DNA of 64,000 bases from Algoriphagus locisalis (GTDB lineage Bacteria > Bacteroidota > Bacteroidia > Cytophagales > Cyclobacteriaceae): NCBI RefSeq assembly GCF_900116615.1, contig NZ_FPBF01000012.1, positions 1 through 64,000 on the forward strand, read 5' to 3'. Below the pieces are notes generated by a model, which worked only from the letters and a program-made list of their open reading frames with translations, had not been told where the DNA came from and made no database searches. A program made the position numbers and the translations under genes. Below, piece by piece: positions 8,255 through 16,757 of the stretch. Within the stretch, counting starts at the first letter, position 1, and each line of letters begins with the position of its first letter.

Positions 8255-11200
8255 TTAAAAGCGTGCATTAAGACCAAAACTGTAGCCTCTAGGCAATGGA
8301 TAGGTATCATTCAGCGGATCTATTCCCTGCCAGTTTGTAAGCAGAATGTTATTTTGTCCGCCGAAGTAAATTCTACACCTTTTGATGACATTAGATTTCT
8401 CCAATAATTTTGAAGGAAGGGAATACCCCACCTGCCATGTATTTAATCTAAGGAACCCAGCCTGATCCACAAAACGATCAGAATACCGGTTATTTCTGGC
8501 AGGATCTCCTGCTACAGCCCTTGGAATTTCTGAATTTGGATTCTCCGGGGACCATGCGTCCAATACAGTCGGCCAGTAATTTGATCCTGCACCACTTGCA
8601 CTCTCAAACGAGGCTCTAACTCCATTGTATTTATCTACATCACCCTCTCCATAGAAATTGGCAGATACATCGAAATTCCAGATGGTCGCCGACAAGTTTA
8701 TGCCATAGACATGTCCCGGAATAGTGTTTCCTATCTCGGTGCGGTCATATTCATCAATAAATCCGTCAGGAGTTGTGCTATAGTAGGGCTCTGTTTCAGT
8801 TCCTTGCCCACCTATGTCTCTGAAATACAAATCACCTGGAGCTACATAATCAGCGTCCGGGATATTTCTGTCTTCAAGGTTAGAATAGTACTCCTGTATT
8901 TCCGCTTCACTCAAAAACAAACCACCTACTTGATATCCCCAGATATGGCCAATTGACCTCCCTTCTTCTACTCTACCAAATCGGGTATCCAGTGGCTGCC
9001 CTTCGTATAAGCTCAATACCTCATTGTTTAGGAAAGTAATATTCCCAGTCAAATTCACAGAAAAATGTTGATTGAACTGGTGCGTGTAGCCCAGGTCCAG
9101 CTCCAAGCCTCTATTTCTCAAAGATCCCACATTAAATGCTGGTGAATTAGTCCCCACAGAAGGCGGAAGGTTTACATATTGAAGAATTCCGTCAGTTTCC
9201 CTGTTGAAATATTCTACTGTAGCATTTACCTTATTGTTTAAGAACAAGCCTTCAAATCCAATATTTGTAGTTGTTACCACTTCCCAGGTAAAGTTCCGGT
9301 TTGGGAAGCCAGGCACAGTTCTACCTGTATTATAATTTCCATAAATATTGAATGGGTCCTTTCCTAAAGTATAAGACCCTTGATCTACGACGGTAGATAA
9401 ATAAGCAAACCTGCCTACTACAGCCTCATCATTACCTGCTTGTCCCCAGCCTGCTTTAAACTTCAAATCATTGATCCAAGCTACATTACTCATAAATTCT
9501 TCTGAACTGATTCTCCAGGCTCCGGATATTGCATAAAAATTACCCCATCGCAAATCCTTATCATCTGGAAAACCAGAGCTACCATCTCTTCTAAAGGATA
9601 AATCCAAGTAGTATTTACTGTCGTAATTGTAGCCTGCTCTTCCCACATACCCATACCAAAACCGCTCATTGTTCCTACTCGCAAATCCACTTACATATTG
9701 TACCTCATTTGGAATGCTTGCCCTATAAAAATCGTCTGTCCCAACATTTGTGGTAGCCAGATCCTTATTAAACTGCTTGATAAACTGCTCTTGAATCCCC
9801 ACTAGGAAATCAACATTATGCTTACCAAAAGCCTTTCGGTAGGATGCGGTGAAATCTCCTTGGAAATTAAAAAACCTATTCATCCTATAGCCTAAAGTCG
9901 CATAAGAAGCACCATTTCCAATTGAACTAGGATCTTTTCCATTAATTTGATAATACTCAGCATCCACAGGTTCAAAGTTTGTTCTTGTCTGGTCGGTCAA
10001 GTCCAAACTCAATCCACCTCGTAATACTAATCCTTCAAATGGAAGAATTTCTACATAGCCCTGTGCAAGGTTTCTGAGCAATTCAAATTCCTTTTGTTCA
10101 ATTTCCAACAAGGCAGGAAAGTTATTCCGGGTTCCTGCTCCATAAAGTCTCACTGGACTCCAGGTATCGTCTCCATCAGGATAGGGATCGGAAGGTCTAG
10201 CATAGCCATATTCATCATTCGGATCATAAATAGGCTGCCAAGGCAAATAAGCTGCTGCACCAGTTAGATCACTTCCACCATTGGTGGATTGTGAGGTCTG
10301 ATAGGACCCTCGATATGTGATACCAACATTTATGTAATTTCCAATCTTTGAATTAATGTTAAACGTCAGGTTAAATCGATCAAAATCACTTCCCTTCAAC
10401 ACGCTTTCCTGGCTATTGTAGCCAATCCCCACCATATAATCAGTATCGTCATTAGCACCGGAAATCCTCATATTGTAAAGCTGGTTCAAGGCATTGATTT
10501 GTCTTATTTTTTGCTGCCAGTTGTAGTCTCCTGGATTTTCACCGATGTAGAATTGGCTCATCGGATCCAACTGCGGATGAAAACCATTCCTTTGGTTATT
10601 TACATTGCTTTCATTTCTCCCATAAAGGTTATTCTCCAGAGTTAAGTCTGGATTTGAGTTTGCACTAAACATCTTTCTATAAAAAGGAATGAGTTGCTCT
10701 GAGGTCAAAACATCGAATTGCGGAATATTCTGAACTGTAGTAACTGCATCAAACTCAACCACACTTTTACCCTTTTTTCCTTTTTTTGTGGTAATCAACA
10801 CTACACCATTTGCTGCCCTACTTCCATAAATAGCCGATGCTGAAGCGTCTTTCAAGACCGAAATACTTTCTATGTCTTGTGGGTTGATCATGGAGAACGG
10901 ATTGATAGATCCAATTAAATCCGTATTTCCGGCAGTAGGTGTAGATAAGATTTGGCCATCTACTACATAAAGTGGCTGAGAGGCGCCGTTCCAAGTACCT
11001 ATCCCACGGATGAAAACCGAAGGAGCATCGGAGGGATTACCACTCGTATTTACTACCCGTACGCCGGGAGTATTTCCCTGCAGGGCAAATTGCGGGGAGG
11101 TAAAGGGAACTCGTTCAATTGCCTCTGATTCTACTATACCAATTGATCCGGTAATATCCTTTTTCTTTCGCTCTCCAAAGCCCACTACCACGACTTCCTC

Positions 11201-11839
11201 AAGGGCCTGGGCATCTTCATCCATTGTGACATCAATAACAGATTGAGCCCCAATTGTCATTCTTACTGTCTCGTATCCTATAAAAGAAAATACCAAGGAA
11301 CTCCCTTCTTCGGCATTGATTTCATATTTGCCGTCAATATCTGTGACAGTCCCATTTGTGGTTCCTTCCACAAGTATGGTCACGCCAGGAAGTGGCATCC
11401 CTGTAGCATCCCTTACTTGCCCAGTGATAGAAATTGCATATGGTTCTTTTATTGCCACATTTTGATTATTACCATTCGCGTTATTCTTAACATGGATATT
11501 ATTGTTGACTTGAACAAAACGTAACCCCGTTTGCTTAGCAATGTCTTCCAGTGTTTTATATACACTCTGTGTATTACTTTTTGTAAGTACCTCTAAAGAG
11601 ATATCTATATTGGAAGAGTTGTAAGTAAACTCAAAACCAGATTGCCTTTCTATTTCCAAGAAGACATCCCGTAAGGCAGCCTTCTGCATACTTACAGTTA
11701 TCTTTACTTTTTCGATATTTTTTCGCTGAGCATTGCCAGTATTTGCAAGTAGTACTGTGCAAAAAACTAACTGGAAAATGAACCCATATAGTAATCTTTT
11801 GGATATCATGATGAGTTGTCCCCGTATATTTTTTTTCAT
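8255..11839 (-). CDS. SusC/RagA TonB-dependent transporter with STN signalling domain (PUL1)
   Basis: This outer-membrane, TonB-dependent oligosaccharide importer has 1194 residues. Order of parts: signal peptide (about 1-38, ending GNAQ), STN/secretin-like domain (about 47-118, VSMQKAALRDVFLEIERQSG), carboxypeptidase-regulatory-like beta domain (about 139-215, ITGQVRDATGMPLPGV), plug with LEEVVVVGFGERKKKDITG and the SusC mark IRGIGTWNG, then a 22-strand barrel ending in Phe (FGLNARF). The STN domain is what trans-envelope transducers use to touch a FecR anti-sigma factor in the periplasm. The fecR and sigma genes lie directly upstream on the same strand, so substrate-triggered induction of PUL1 is the natural reading. 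A second possible start is Met11. Confidence 0.94.
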   Translation of the reverse strand: MKKNIRGQLIMISKRLLYGFIFQLVFCTVLLANTGNAQRKNIEKVKITVSMQKAALRDVFLEIERQSGFEFTYNSSNIDISLEVLTKSNTQSVYKTLEDIAKQTGLRFVQVNNNIHVKNNANGNNQNVAIKEPYAISITGQVRDATGMPLPGVTILVEGTTNGTVTDIDGKYEINAEEGSSLVFSFIGYETVRMTIGAQSVIDVTMDEDAQALEEVVVVGFGERKKKDITGSIGIVESEAIERVPFTSPQFALQGNTPGVRVVNTSGNPSDAPSVFIRGIGTWNGASQPLYVVDGQILSTPTAGNTDLIGSINPFSMINPQDIESISVLKDASASAIYGSRAANGVVLITTKKGKKGKSVVEFDAVTTVQNIPQFDVLTSEQLIPFYRKMFSANSNPDLTLENNLYGRNESNVNNQRNGFHPQLDPMSQFYIGENPGDYNWQQKIRQINALNQLYNMRISGANDDTDYMVGIGYNSQESVLKGSDFDRFNLTFNINSKIGNYINVGITYRGSYQTSQSTNGGSDLTGAAAYLPWQPIYDPNDEYGYARPSDPYPDGDDTWSPVRLYGAGTRNNFPALLEIEQKEFELLRNLAQGYVEILPFEGLVLRGGLSLDLTDQTRTNFEPVDAEYYQINGKDPSSIGNGASYATLGYRMNRFFNFQGDFTASYRKAFGKHNVDFLVGIQEQFIKQFNKDLATTNVGTDDFYRASIPNEVQYVSGFASRNNERFWYGYVGRAGYNYDSKYYLDLSFRRDGSSGFPDDKDLRWGNFYAISGAWRISSEEFMSNVAWINDLKFKAGWGQAGNDEAVVGRFAYLSTVVDQGSYTLGKDPFNIYGNYNTGRTVPGFPNRNFTWEVVTTTNIGFEGLFLNNKVNATVEYFNRETDGILQYVNLPPSVGTNSPAFNVGSLRNRGLELDLGYTHQFNQHFSVNLTGNITFLNNEVLSLYEGQPLDTRFGRVEEGRSIGHIWGYQVGGLFLSEAEIQEYYSNLEDRNIPDADYVAPGDLYFRDIGGQGTETEPYYSTTPDGFIDEYDRTEIGNTIPGHVYGINLSATIWNFDVSANFYGEGDVDKYNGVRASFESASGAGSNYWPTVLDAWSPENPNSEIPRAVAGDPARNNRYSDRFVDQAGFLRLNTWQVGYSLPSKLLEKSNVIKRCRIYFGGQNNILLTNWQGIDPLNDTYPLPRGYSFGLNARF

Positions 11840-12001
11840 ACTATTGTAATGGTTTAAGTGATGATTCGCTTGAATTTTTGCCTGAAATGGTTAGCGCTAC
11901 TACAGGCAAGTGGAATTAGGCAGTTAGGAATTCTCCCCAGAATTTCTTCTGCCTTTTTTTAGGGGCTATTCGTAGAGTATGACATGTTTTTTAGGTTTGG
12001 G

Positions 12002-13042
12002 TTAATTGTATATTTCGACTTTTTTACCATCTATCCGAAAGCGAATATCAGATGTGAGTTCTATTCCTTTGAGCACATTTTCTAGACTCTCGTCGTAGTA
12101 TTTTCCGGTATATTTCCAGCTATTTTTAAAAGTACCTTTCACCTCTATATCAATTCCGAACCAGTTTCTCAGCTTGGATTCGACGGTTTTAAAATCATCG
12201 TTATTGAAAATCAAGTAATTATCCTTCCAACCAATTACTTCCAAGGAATCGAAAGAGCTCTTAAAAAACTCTCCATTGTTTTTCATCACCAGCATCTCCT
12301 GCGGAGCTAGCATTACCTGATTGCCGATCTTATCATTGACTTTTACTTTCCCTTCCAATAGGGCAATTTCTACATGATTGTCAATCGATTGATTCACATT
12401 AAAACTGGTACCTAAAACCTCAATTTTTGAATTAGCTAGTTCTACTATGAAAGGTCTAATTCCCTTCTCTACTTCAAGAAAAGCTTCACCTTTTAAAAAA
12501 ACGGTACGAATGGAATCACCAAAAACTTCCGGATATGTAATCTCAGAATTAGAATTCAAATGAATTTTTGTCCCATCAGAGAGACCGATGATAGTTTTCT
12601 TGCCTCCAGGGTTAACGCTTGTCACCCACTCAATTTCAGAATTAGGAGTGAGCAAATCCTTGTTGAAAACAGAGAACAATACAAAAGAACAGAAACTTAG
12701 TAGGATCGCCGCAGCTATATTGCGAAGCGAAAAAAAAGATTTCCACAAGGTTCTCTTTGGGCTAGCTATCTGGATCTCCGAATCTGAATTTAAAATAGCC
12801 TCATAAATCTCAATATAGGAGTCATTACCAAACTCAAGTTTTTCTTTATAGTGGATAGCCCTAGCGAAATTAGCGGCCTGAGTCACTATTCCTCTTTTAT
12901 TAGGGTTTGAACTCAACCATTTCTCCCAAAAATGAGAATTGTTTTCATCAGGTGACTTTACCCACTGAACAAAAAACTCATCAGCGAGAAGGTCCTCGAC
13001 ATCAAAATCCTCGTATTTTTTATAATTGTTATATTTCGACAT
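12002..13042 (-). CDS. FecR-family anti-sigma factor
   Basis: This is an inner-membrane regulator that holds the neighbouring ECF sigma factor until the SusC STN domain signals. The 346-residue protein has a cytoplasmic N-terminal segment (about 1-90), one membrane helix (IAAAILLSFCSFVLFSVF, about residue 111), the periplasmic FecR domain (about 140-240, with SVNPGGKKTIIGLSDGTKIHLNSNS and ALLEGKVKV), and the C-terminal DUF4974-type domain (about 275-345). It begins 4 bases after the sigma stop, so the pair is co-transcribed. A gap of about 160 bases separates it from susC, where the sigma-dependent promoter probably lies. This is the standard family arrangement. Confidence 0.92.
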   Translation of the reverse strand: MSKYNNYKKYEDFDVEDLLADEFFVQWVKSPDENNSHFWEKWLSSNPNKRGIVTQAANFARAIHYKEKLEFGNDSYIEIYEAILNSDSEIQIASPKRTLWKSFFSLRNIAAAILLSFCSFVLFSVFNKDLLTPNSEIEWVTSVNPGGKKTIIGLSDGTKIHLNSNSEITYPEVFGDSIRTVFLKGEAFLEVEKGIRPFIVELANSKIEVLGTSFNVNQSIDNHVEIALLEGKVKVNDKIGNQVMLAPQEMLVMKNNGEFFKSSFDSLEVIGWKDNYLIFNNDDFKTVESKLRNWFGIDIEVKGTFKNSWKYTGKYYDESLENVLKGIELTSDIRFRIDGKKVEIYN

Positions 13043-13046
13043 AGCT

Positions 13047-13682
13047 TTATTCTCCCGTTGTTTTAATATATTCTTTGAGACTAGCTAAGGCTCTATAAAT
13101 TAATTTTCTGGCAGTCTTCACTTCACTGAAATTCATAATTTCCGCTATTTCCTTGTAGCTAAGTTCTTCCTCATAGAAAAGGAGGATAGCCATTCGTTGC
13201 TTTGTGGTTAATTGATCAATCCCATCTTTGACCAGTCTATTACGCTCAACTTCTGATTCATTCTGAATTAAGCTTACTTCCGGAGAAACCTCAATTTCAA
13301 ATTGGCCTTCTAAAAAATCATCTTCAACGCCTTTTAATGAGGTATTTGCCTTGACATTTTTTATGATCTCTCGCTGGATCGAACGGAACAAATAGCCCTT
13401 GATATTAGTAACCTCACTCAACTCCCCCCTTTTTTTTCTGAGATAAATAAAGAGATTTTGAATGCAATCTTTAACTAAGCTGGGGTCACGGGAATATTGA
13501 CTACCAAATTGATAGAGCTCTTGTACATAGGTCCTGTACAAATAATTAAATGCCATTTCATCTCCCTTGTTAAATGCATTCCAGATGTCACAATCAGATT
13601 TCTTTTCAAAAACTTTGATTGTTTCTAAATGCTTAACTGGAATAAAAATGGAATCAGACTGTTTTTTTGGGTTATTGTTCAT
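13047..13682 (-). CDS. ECF sigma-70 family RNA polymerase sigma factor (PUL1)
   Basis: The 211-residue protein has region 2 (about 32-100: AFNKGDEMAFNYLYRTY, then IQNLFIYLRKKR) and region 4 with a helix-turn-helix (about 150-205: LTTKQRMAILLFYEEELSYKEIAEIMNFSEVKTARKL, read in two pieces). It has an N-terminal extension of about 30 residues before region 2. It is the first gene of PUL1, directly followed by fecR. It should direct polymerase to the susC promoter once released. No hairpin or clear promoter was found upstream. Confidence 0.92.
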   Translation of the reverse strand: MNNNPKKQSDSIFIPVKHLETIKVFEKKSDCDIWNAFNKGDEMAFNYLYRTYVQELYQFGSQYSRDPSLVKDCIQNLFIYLRKKRGELSEVTNIKGYLFRSIQREIIKNVKANTSLKGVEDDFLEGQFEIEVSPEVSLIQNESEVERNRLVKDGIDQLTTKQRMAILLFYEEELSYKEIAEIMNFSEVKTARKLIYRALASLKEYIKTTGE

Positions 13683-13859
13683 TGAAAATCTGAATTCCTT
13701 CTTCTTTCTAAAATAAAGAGGAAGTAAATGACCAATATGACCCCATAAAATTCTAAAAAATTTCTCAAACGAAGGGAATTTGAGGAAATTATCAAATTAT
13801 CGCCTCCCAAGATTATTAGAAGGCTATTAGCCTAAAAAATATAAGGATCACTCAACTAC

Positions 13860-14370
13860 CCCTCTTTCGGATTCCTACTTTAAGTTCACCGTCTATGCCC
13901 CTCGCTTCGCCTACCGTATCCAAGGGAAGAAGTATAAACGGGTCAAATTACCAACTACAAAACATACTAAGAAGCTTCCGGTCGTGCCCAGCCAGGAGGA
14001 TTACACAGATTCCTTAAAGCCCTCAAACTTCTTAATTACCGAGTCCTGATAGCCAAGCTTTACGGCTGTAGACTTCCCTGCTTTGAGGTCAGAAATCTCA
14101 GGATTGCCGATTTGGATTTTGAAAAGGGCTGAGCGTAAAAAGAATATCCTGCGGACATATTTAGCAAGCAGCCAGAATGCAGGGGAGCTTCACGTAAGTG
14201 ATGGGAAAGGAAAGAAGTACCGCTATGTTTCGATACCAGGTAACCTGACACGGGATTAAGACTTAACTGGAGGCCGAACAACCCATAGAGTGGTTGTTCA
14301 ACAGAAAGGTGAGCAGATTATCAGTCGTGCCGGAGGACACTTTGACGGATCATATACCGTAGGTCTTTAA
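13860..14370 (+). pseudogene. Decayed tyrosine recombinase/phage-type integrase
   Basis: No long frame is open, but read across frames the plus strand gives pieces of one protein. They are TVYAPRFAYRIQGKKYKRV, KKLPVVPSQEDY, LKLLNYRVLIAKLYGC, CFEVRNLRIADLDFEKG, ELHVSDGKGKKYRYVS and EAEQPIEWLFNRKGEQ, ending at a stop at 14368-14370. This order, and the E-V-R-x-L-x-xxDxDF and GKGKKxRYV blocks, are typical of the small tyrosine recombinases that often accompany IS91-like elements in Bacteroidota. At least two frameshifts and several stops are present, and the conserved C-terminal Tyr region is missing. It lies between PUL1 and PUL2 and may mark how they came together. Confidence 0.75.
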
Positions 14371-14480
14371 GCTTTTTTAGGTTCTACATGAAATTTCTAA
14401 AGAATACCCTGCTAAAACAGTAAAAAATTACCACTGAGAAGTATCATGTTTTGGTACAAATCCAAAGCCCCTAGTTTAGG

Positions 14481-14516
14481 CAAAAAGAAGAACCTCCCAT
14501 TTTATAAGGAGGCTTT
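14481..14516 (-). terminator. Intrinsic terminator at the end of PUL2
   Basis: On the minus strand CCTCC and GGAGG pair around a nine-base A/T-rich loop, followed by TTCTTCTTTTT. It begins 10 bases after the stop of the GH16 gene, so it closes the PUL2 transcript. The stem is short, but position and T-rich tail fit. Confidence 0.65.
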
Positions 14517-14526
14517 ATAAACAATT

Positions 14527-15390
14527 CTACTGTATTTTTTGATAAACCCTCACGTAATCAACTTGATAGTGCCTTGGAAAGTTAGTGTTCTCAAGATTTC
14601 CACCGTTAGAACCCAACGCTAAGTTCAAAAGCAAGTAATGCGGTTGCTGGAATGGGTTGAATCCATCAGGGTTTGTGGTTTGAGAGAGATCGACTTCATT
14701 CAGCAGCTCTCCATCCAGGTAGATTTTGATGTACTCAGCTGTCCAGTCCATTTTCCAAGTATGGAATTTTGATGGCCATTCCGGATCTTTTGCCAGAAAA
14801 TCAGCAAAGGGAATCTTTGCTTCATCCCATTCAGCACGTTTTTGCGCATGTGCCCAAGCTGCATTCGCCAGAATAGTCGATTGTCCTTTCACCATGTAAT
14901 ATTCCATGATATCAATCTCACCATTTGCAGGCCAGGGTTTGGAAACTCCCAGCGTCCAGATGGCTGGCCACATGCCACTGGCAGTATCGATCTTCGCCTT
15001 AACTTCAACTATGCCATACTGAAATTCAAATTTACCCCGTGTATTGATACTGGAAGAGGTATATTCTGCATATTCCCTGCTTTTTCTCCAATCCTTACTA
15101 TTGCTTTCAAAAGTAGGGTTCTTCACATGTTCCCTGCGTCCTTCTATCACCAGCAGACCATCTCTGACACTTGCATTAGCAGATTGATACCATTGCATTT
15201 CATTATTACGCTGGAATCCTTCTTCATGTGACCAAAACTTTTCATCAGGCACACCTTCCTTGTCAAATTCCTCTGACCATATTAGATTATACCCTTCGAG
15301 CTCAGCTGCATTCGAACCGTTTTCTTTCATGGATTTACAACTCCCCAATGTCATTGAAAGGATAAGGAAGCTGAAAATAGAATACTTCAT
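14527..15390 (-). CDS. GH16-family endo-beta-glucanase/galactanase-like lipoprotein
   Basis: This is an endo-acting retaining beta-glycanase of family GH16. The ATG at 15390 gives MKYSIFSFLILSMTLGSC, a lipoprotein signal (lipobox LGSC), so the enzyme is probably held at the outer membrane; the longer frame from 15459 adds no signal-like sequence. The catalytic motif GEIDIMEYY (ExDxxE, about residue 162) is intact and is preceded by GMWPAIWTLG. QVDYVRVYQ at the C-terminus is the family's last strand. Most sequences with this motif cut beta-1,3-glucan (laminarin), but the same family includes beta-1,3-galactanases and others. With a GH43 next door, galactan or arabinogalactan is also possible. 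Confidence 0.88.
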   Translation of the reverse strand: MKYSIFSFLILSMTLGSCKSMKENGSNAAELEGYNLIWSEEFDKEGVPDEKFWSHEEGFQRNNEMQWYQSANASVRDGLLVIEGRREHVKNPTFESNSKDWRKSREYAEYTSSSINTRGKFEFQYGIVEVKAKIDTASGMWPAIWTLGVSKPWPANGEIDIMEYYMVKGQSTILANAAWAHAQKRAEWDEAKIPFADFLAKDPEWPSKFHTWKMDWTAEYIKIYLDGELLNEVDLSQTTNPDGFNPFQQPHYLLLNLALGSNGGNLENTNFPRHYQVDYVRVYQKIQ

Positions 15391-15438
15391 ATAATTATAA
15401 TTTATCTTTTTATGCCAGGACGAGCTATTGAAAAACAA

Positions 15439-15473
15439 CCTCGCGCGAGCCACATTCATACGCTGTCGCGAGG
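15439..15473. repeat. Inverted repeat upstream of the GH16 gene
   Basis: CCTCGCG and CGCGAGG are perfect seven-base arms separated by 21 bases, starting 48 bases upstream of the GH16 start codon. No T-run follows, so it is not a normal terminator. It could form an RNA stem in the transcript between the two enzyme genes or be a binding site; neither can be told apart here. Confidence 0.35.
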
Positions 15474-15529
15474 GTATCTTTCATGCAATTCTGCCTCAGG
15501 CAGGCTGGATTTATTTAATAAAGTGGAAG

Positions 15530-15553
15530 GGTAAGGCCTGTAAAGACCTTACC
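15530..15553 (-). terminator. Weak hairpin after the GH43 gene
   Basis: GGTAAGG and CCTTACC form a seven-base stem with a ten-base loop, 26 bases after the GH43 stop on the minus strand. The following bases are pyrimidine-rich but lack a solid T-run, so this may only slow polymerase or protect the RNA end. Confidence 0.35.
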
Positions 15554-15579
15554 TAAATGATGTTTAATTATTGGATTTT

Positions 15580-16725
15580 TTACTTATCAAAATAGCTGAG
15601 ATCCCAACTGTCCTGCCATTCTAATACTGGTCGCCCTTCTTTCATCTGGATAGGAAGCCACACATAGCGCCCATCGATTGCATTCTCTGGTCTCCAACGG
15701 TCTGCCATAAAAATAAAAGCATCGGTTTTACCCTGAACAGGAACAATAAAGGTACTCTGGGAATCAAATGTGAGATCTGCCCCTTCTCCTACGGCAGGAT
15801 TTCCCAGAGATGTCCAAGGTCCCATCAAGTCATCAGCAACAAAAGAACGTGCAGCGTTAGGATCCCAACCCGTACAACCTGACGTGATAAGGTAATATTT
15901 ATCATTCTGCTTAAAGATCGCAGGAGCTTCATTGTGGCCTGCAGGTTCAATAACTGCCCATTTCCCTGTAAAACCTAGGTAATCATCCGTCAATTCTGCA
16001 ATATGTAAGGTGAGGTTTTCTTCGGCTGAGTAAATGTGATAGGCTTTCCCATCATCATCAACATACAAAGTCATATCTCTTGCCATCTGACCGGTATGAA
16101 AATCACGTCTGATAAAAAGACCCTCTGCTACCTCCTTTTTCCATTCCTCAGACCAGCCTTCCAAATCCTTTTCAGTTATGGATTTCTTTTTCCAGGACTT
16201 CTCAAAGTTAACAGGCCAGGTTCCGGGATTTGGCCGAAGGGATTTCTGAAATTCATAAGGGCCTGTAGGATGATCACTGGTAGCCAAGGCAGTTCTGGCA
16301 GCATTGTACCCTTGGCCTTTCAGTTCCAGATGAAACCACATGACAAACTTCCCAGTCTTTTCATTGTAGATTACCTTCGGACGCTCGATCACACTACCTT
16401 TCTCTATGTCCGAGCCACTTCCTTCTTCATGTACTGCCAGTGCTACCCCTTCTCTTTTCCAGTTGAGTAGATCCGTGGAAGAGTAGCAGCTTACCCCTAC
16501 CATGGCACGGTTTCCTGTCCTACCACCGGTTTTATGCTCACCAAACCAGTAATATTTACCCTCATGGAATAATATTCCCCCACCGTGGGCATTGATATGG
16601 ACACCATCAGTATCAGTCCAGACTTCTCCTGGCTGAAAAGCCTGATGACTCTCTGAGGTGGATTGTCCCAGTACACAGGTAAGTGCACCGGCAATAATTA
16701 CTATAAAACTTACTAAACGTTTCAT
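15580..16725 (-). CDS. Secreted glycoside hydrolase family 43 enzyme
   Basis: This is a five-bladed beta-propeller glycosidase. After a signal peptide (about 1-20, ending CVLGQ) comes VWTDTDGVHINAHGGGIL, then YYWFGEHK, the opening blade typical of GH43 members related to exo-beta-1,3-galactanases and related enzymes. RDMTLYVDDDGKAYHIYS carries the pKa-setting Asp, and GHNEAPAIF the general-acid Glu (about residue 273). TSGCTGWDPN is also typical of this group. The 381-residue length matches a single catalytic domain. The subfamily (24 or 34 seem closest) is not settled. It sits between susD and GH16 in PUL2 and probably trims side chains or chain ends after the GH16 enzyme. Confidence 0.82.
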   Translation of the reverse strand: MKRLVSFIVIIAGALTCVLGQSTSESHQAFQPGEVWTDTDGVHINAHGGGILFHEGKYYWFGEHKTGGRTGNRAMVGVSCYSSTDLLNWKREGVALAVHEEGSGSDIEKGSVIERPKVIYNEKTGKFVMWFHLELKGQGYNAARTALATSDHPTGPYEFQKSLRPNPGTWPVNFEKSWKKKSITEKDLEGWSEEWKKEVAEGLFIRRDFHTGQMARDMTLYVDDDGKAYHIYSAEENLTLHIAELTDDYLGFTGKWAVIEPAGHNEAPAIFKQNDKYYLITSGCTGWDPNAARSFVADDLMGPWTSLGNPAVGEGADLTFDSQSTFIVPVQGKTDAFIFMADRWRPENAIDGRYVWLPIQMKEGRPVLEWQDSWDLSYFDK

Positions 16726-16757
16726 TACAATTTTTCTATGTTTATGCTAAAAGGGAT

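Noticed and set aside
8245..8310. Longer start for the PUL1 susD at 8310
   Set aside because: It would overlap susC, and the lipoprotein signal begins at 8244.
14060..14281. Minus-strand 73-codon frame
   Set aside because: It is opposite the decayed tyrosine recombinase, whose plus-strand pieces explain the sequence.
14527..16725. Reading PUL2 as a laminarin (beta-1,3-glucan) locus
   Set aside because: GH16 alone allows it, but a GH43 of exo-galactanase-like type does not fit pure laminarin, so no substrate is stated.
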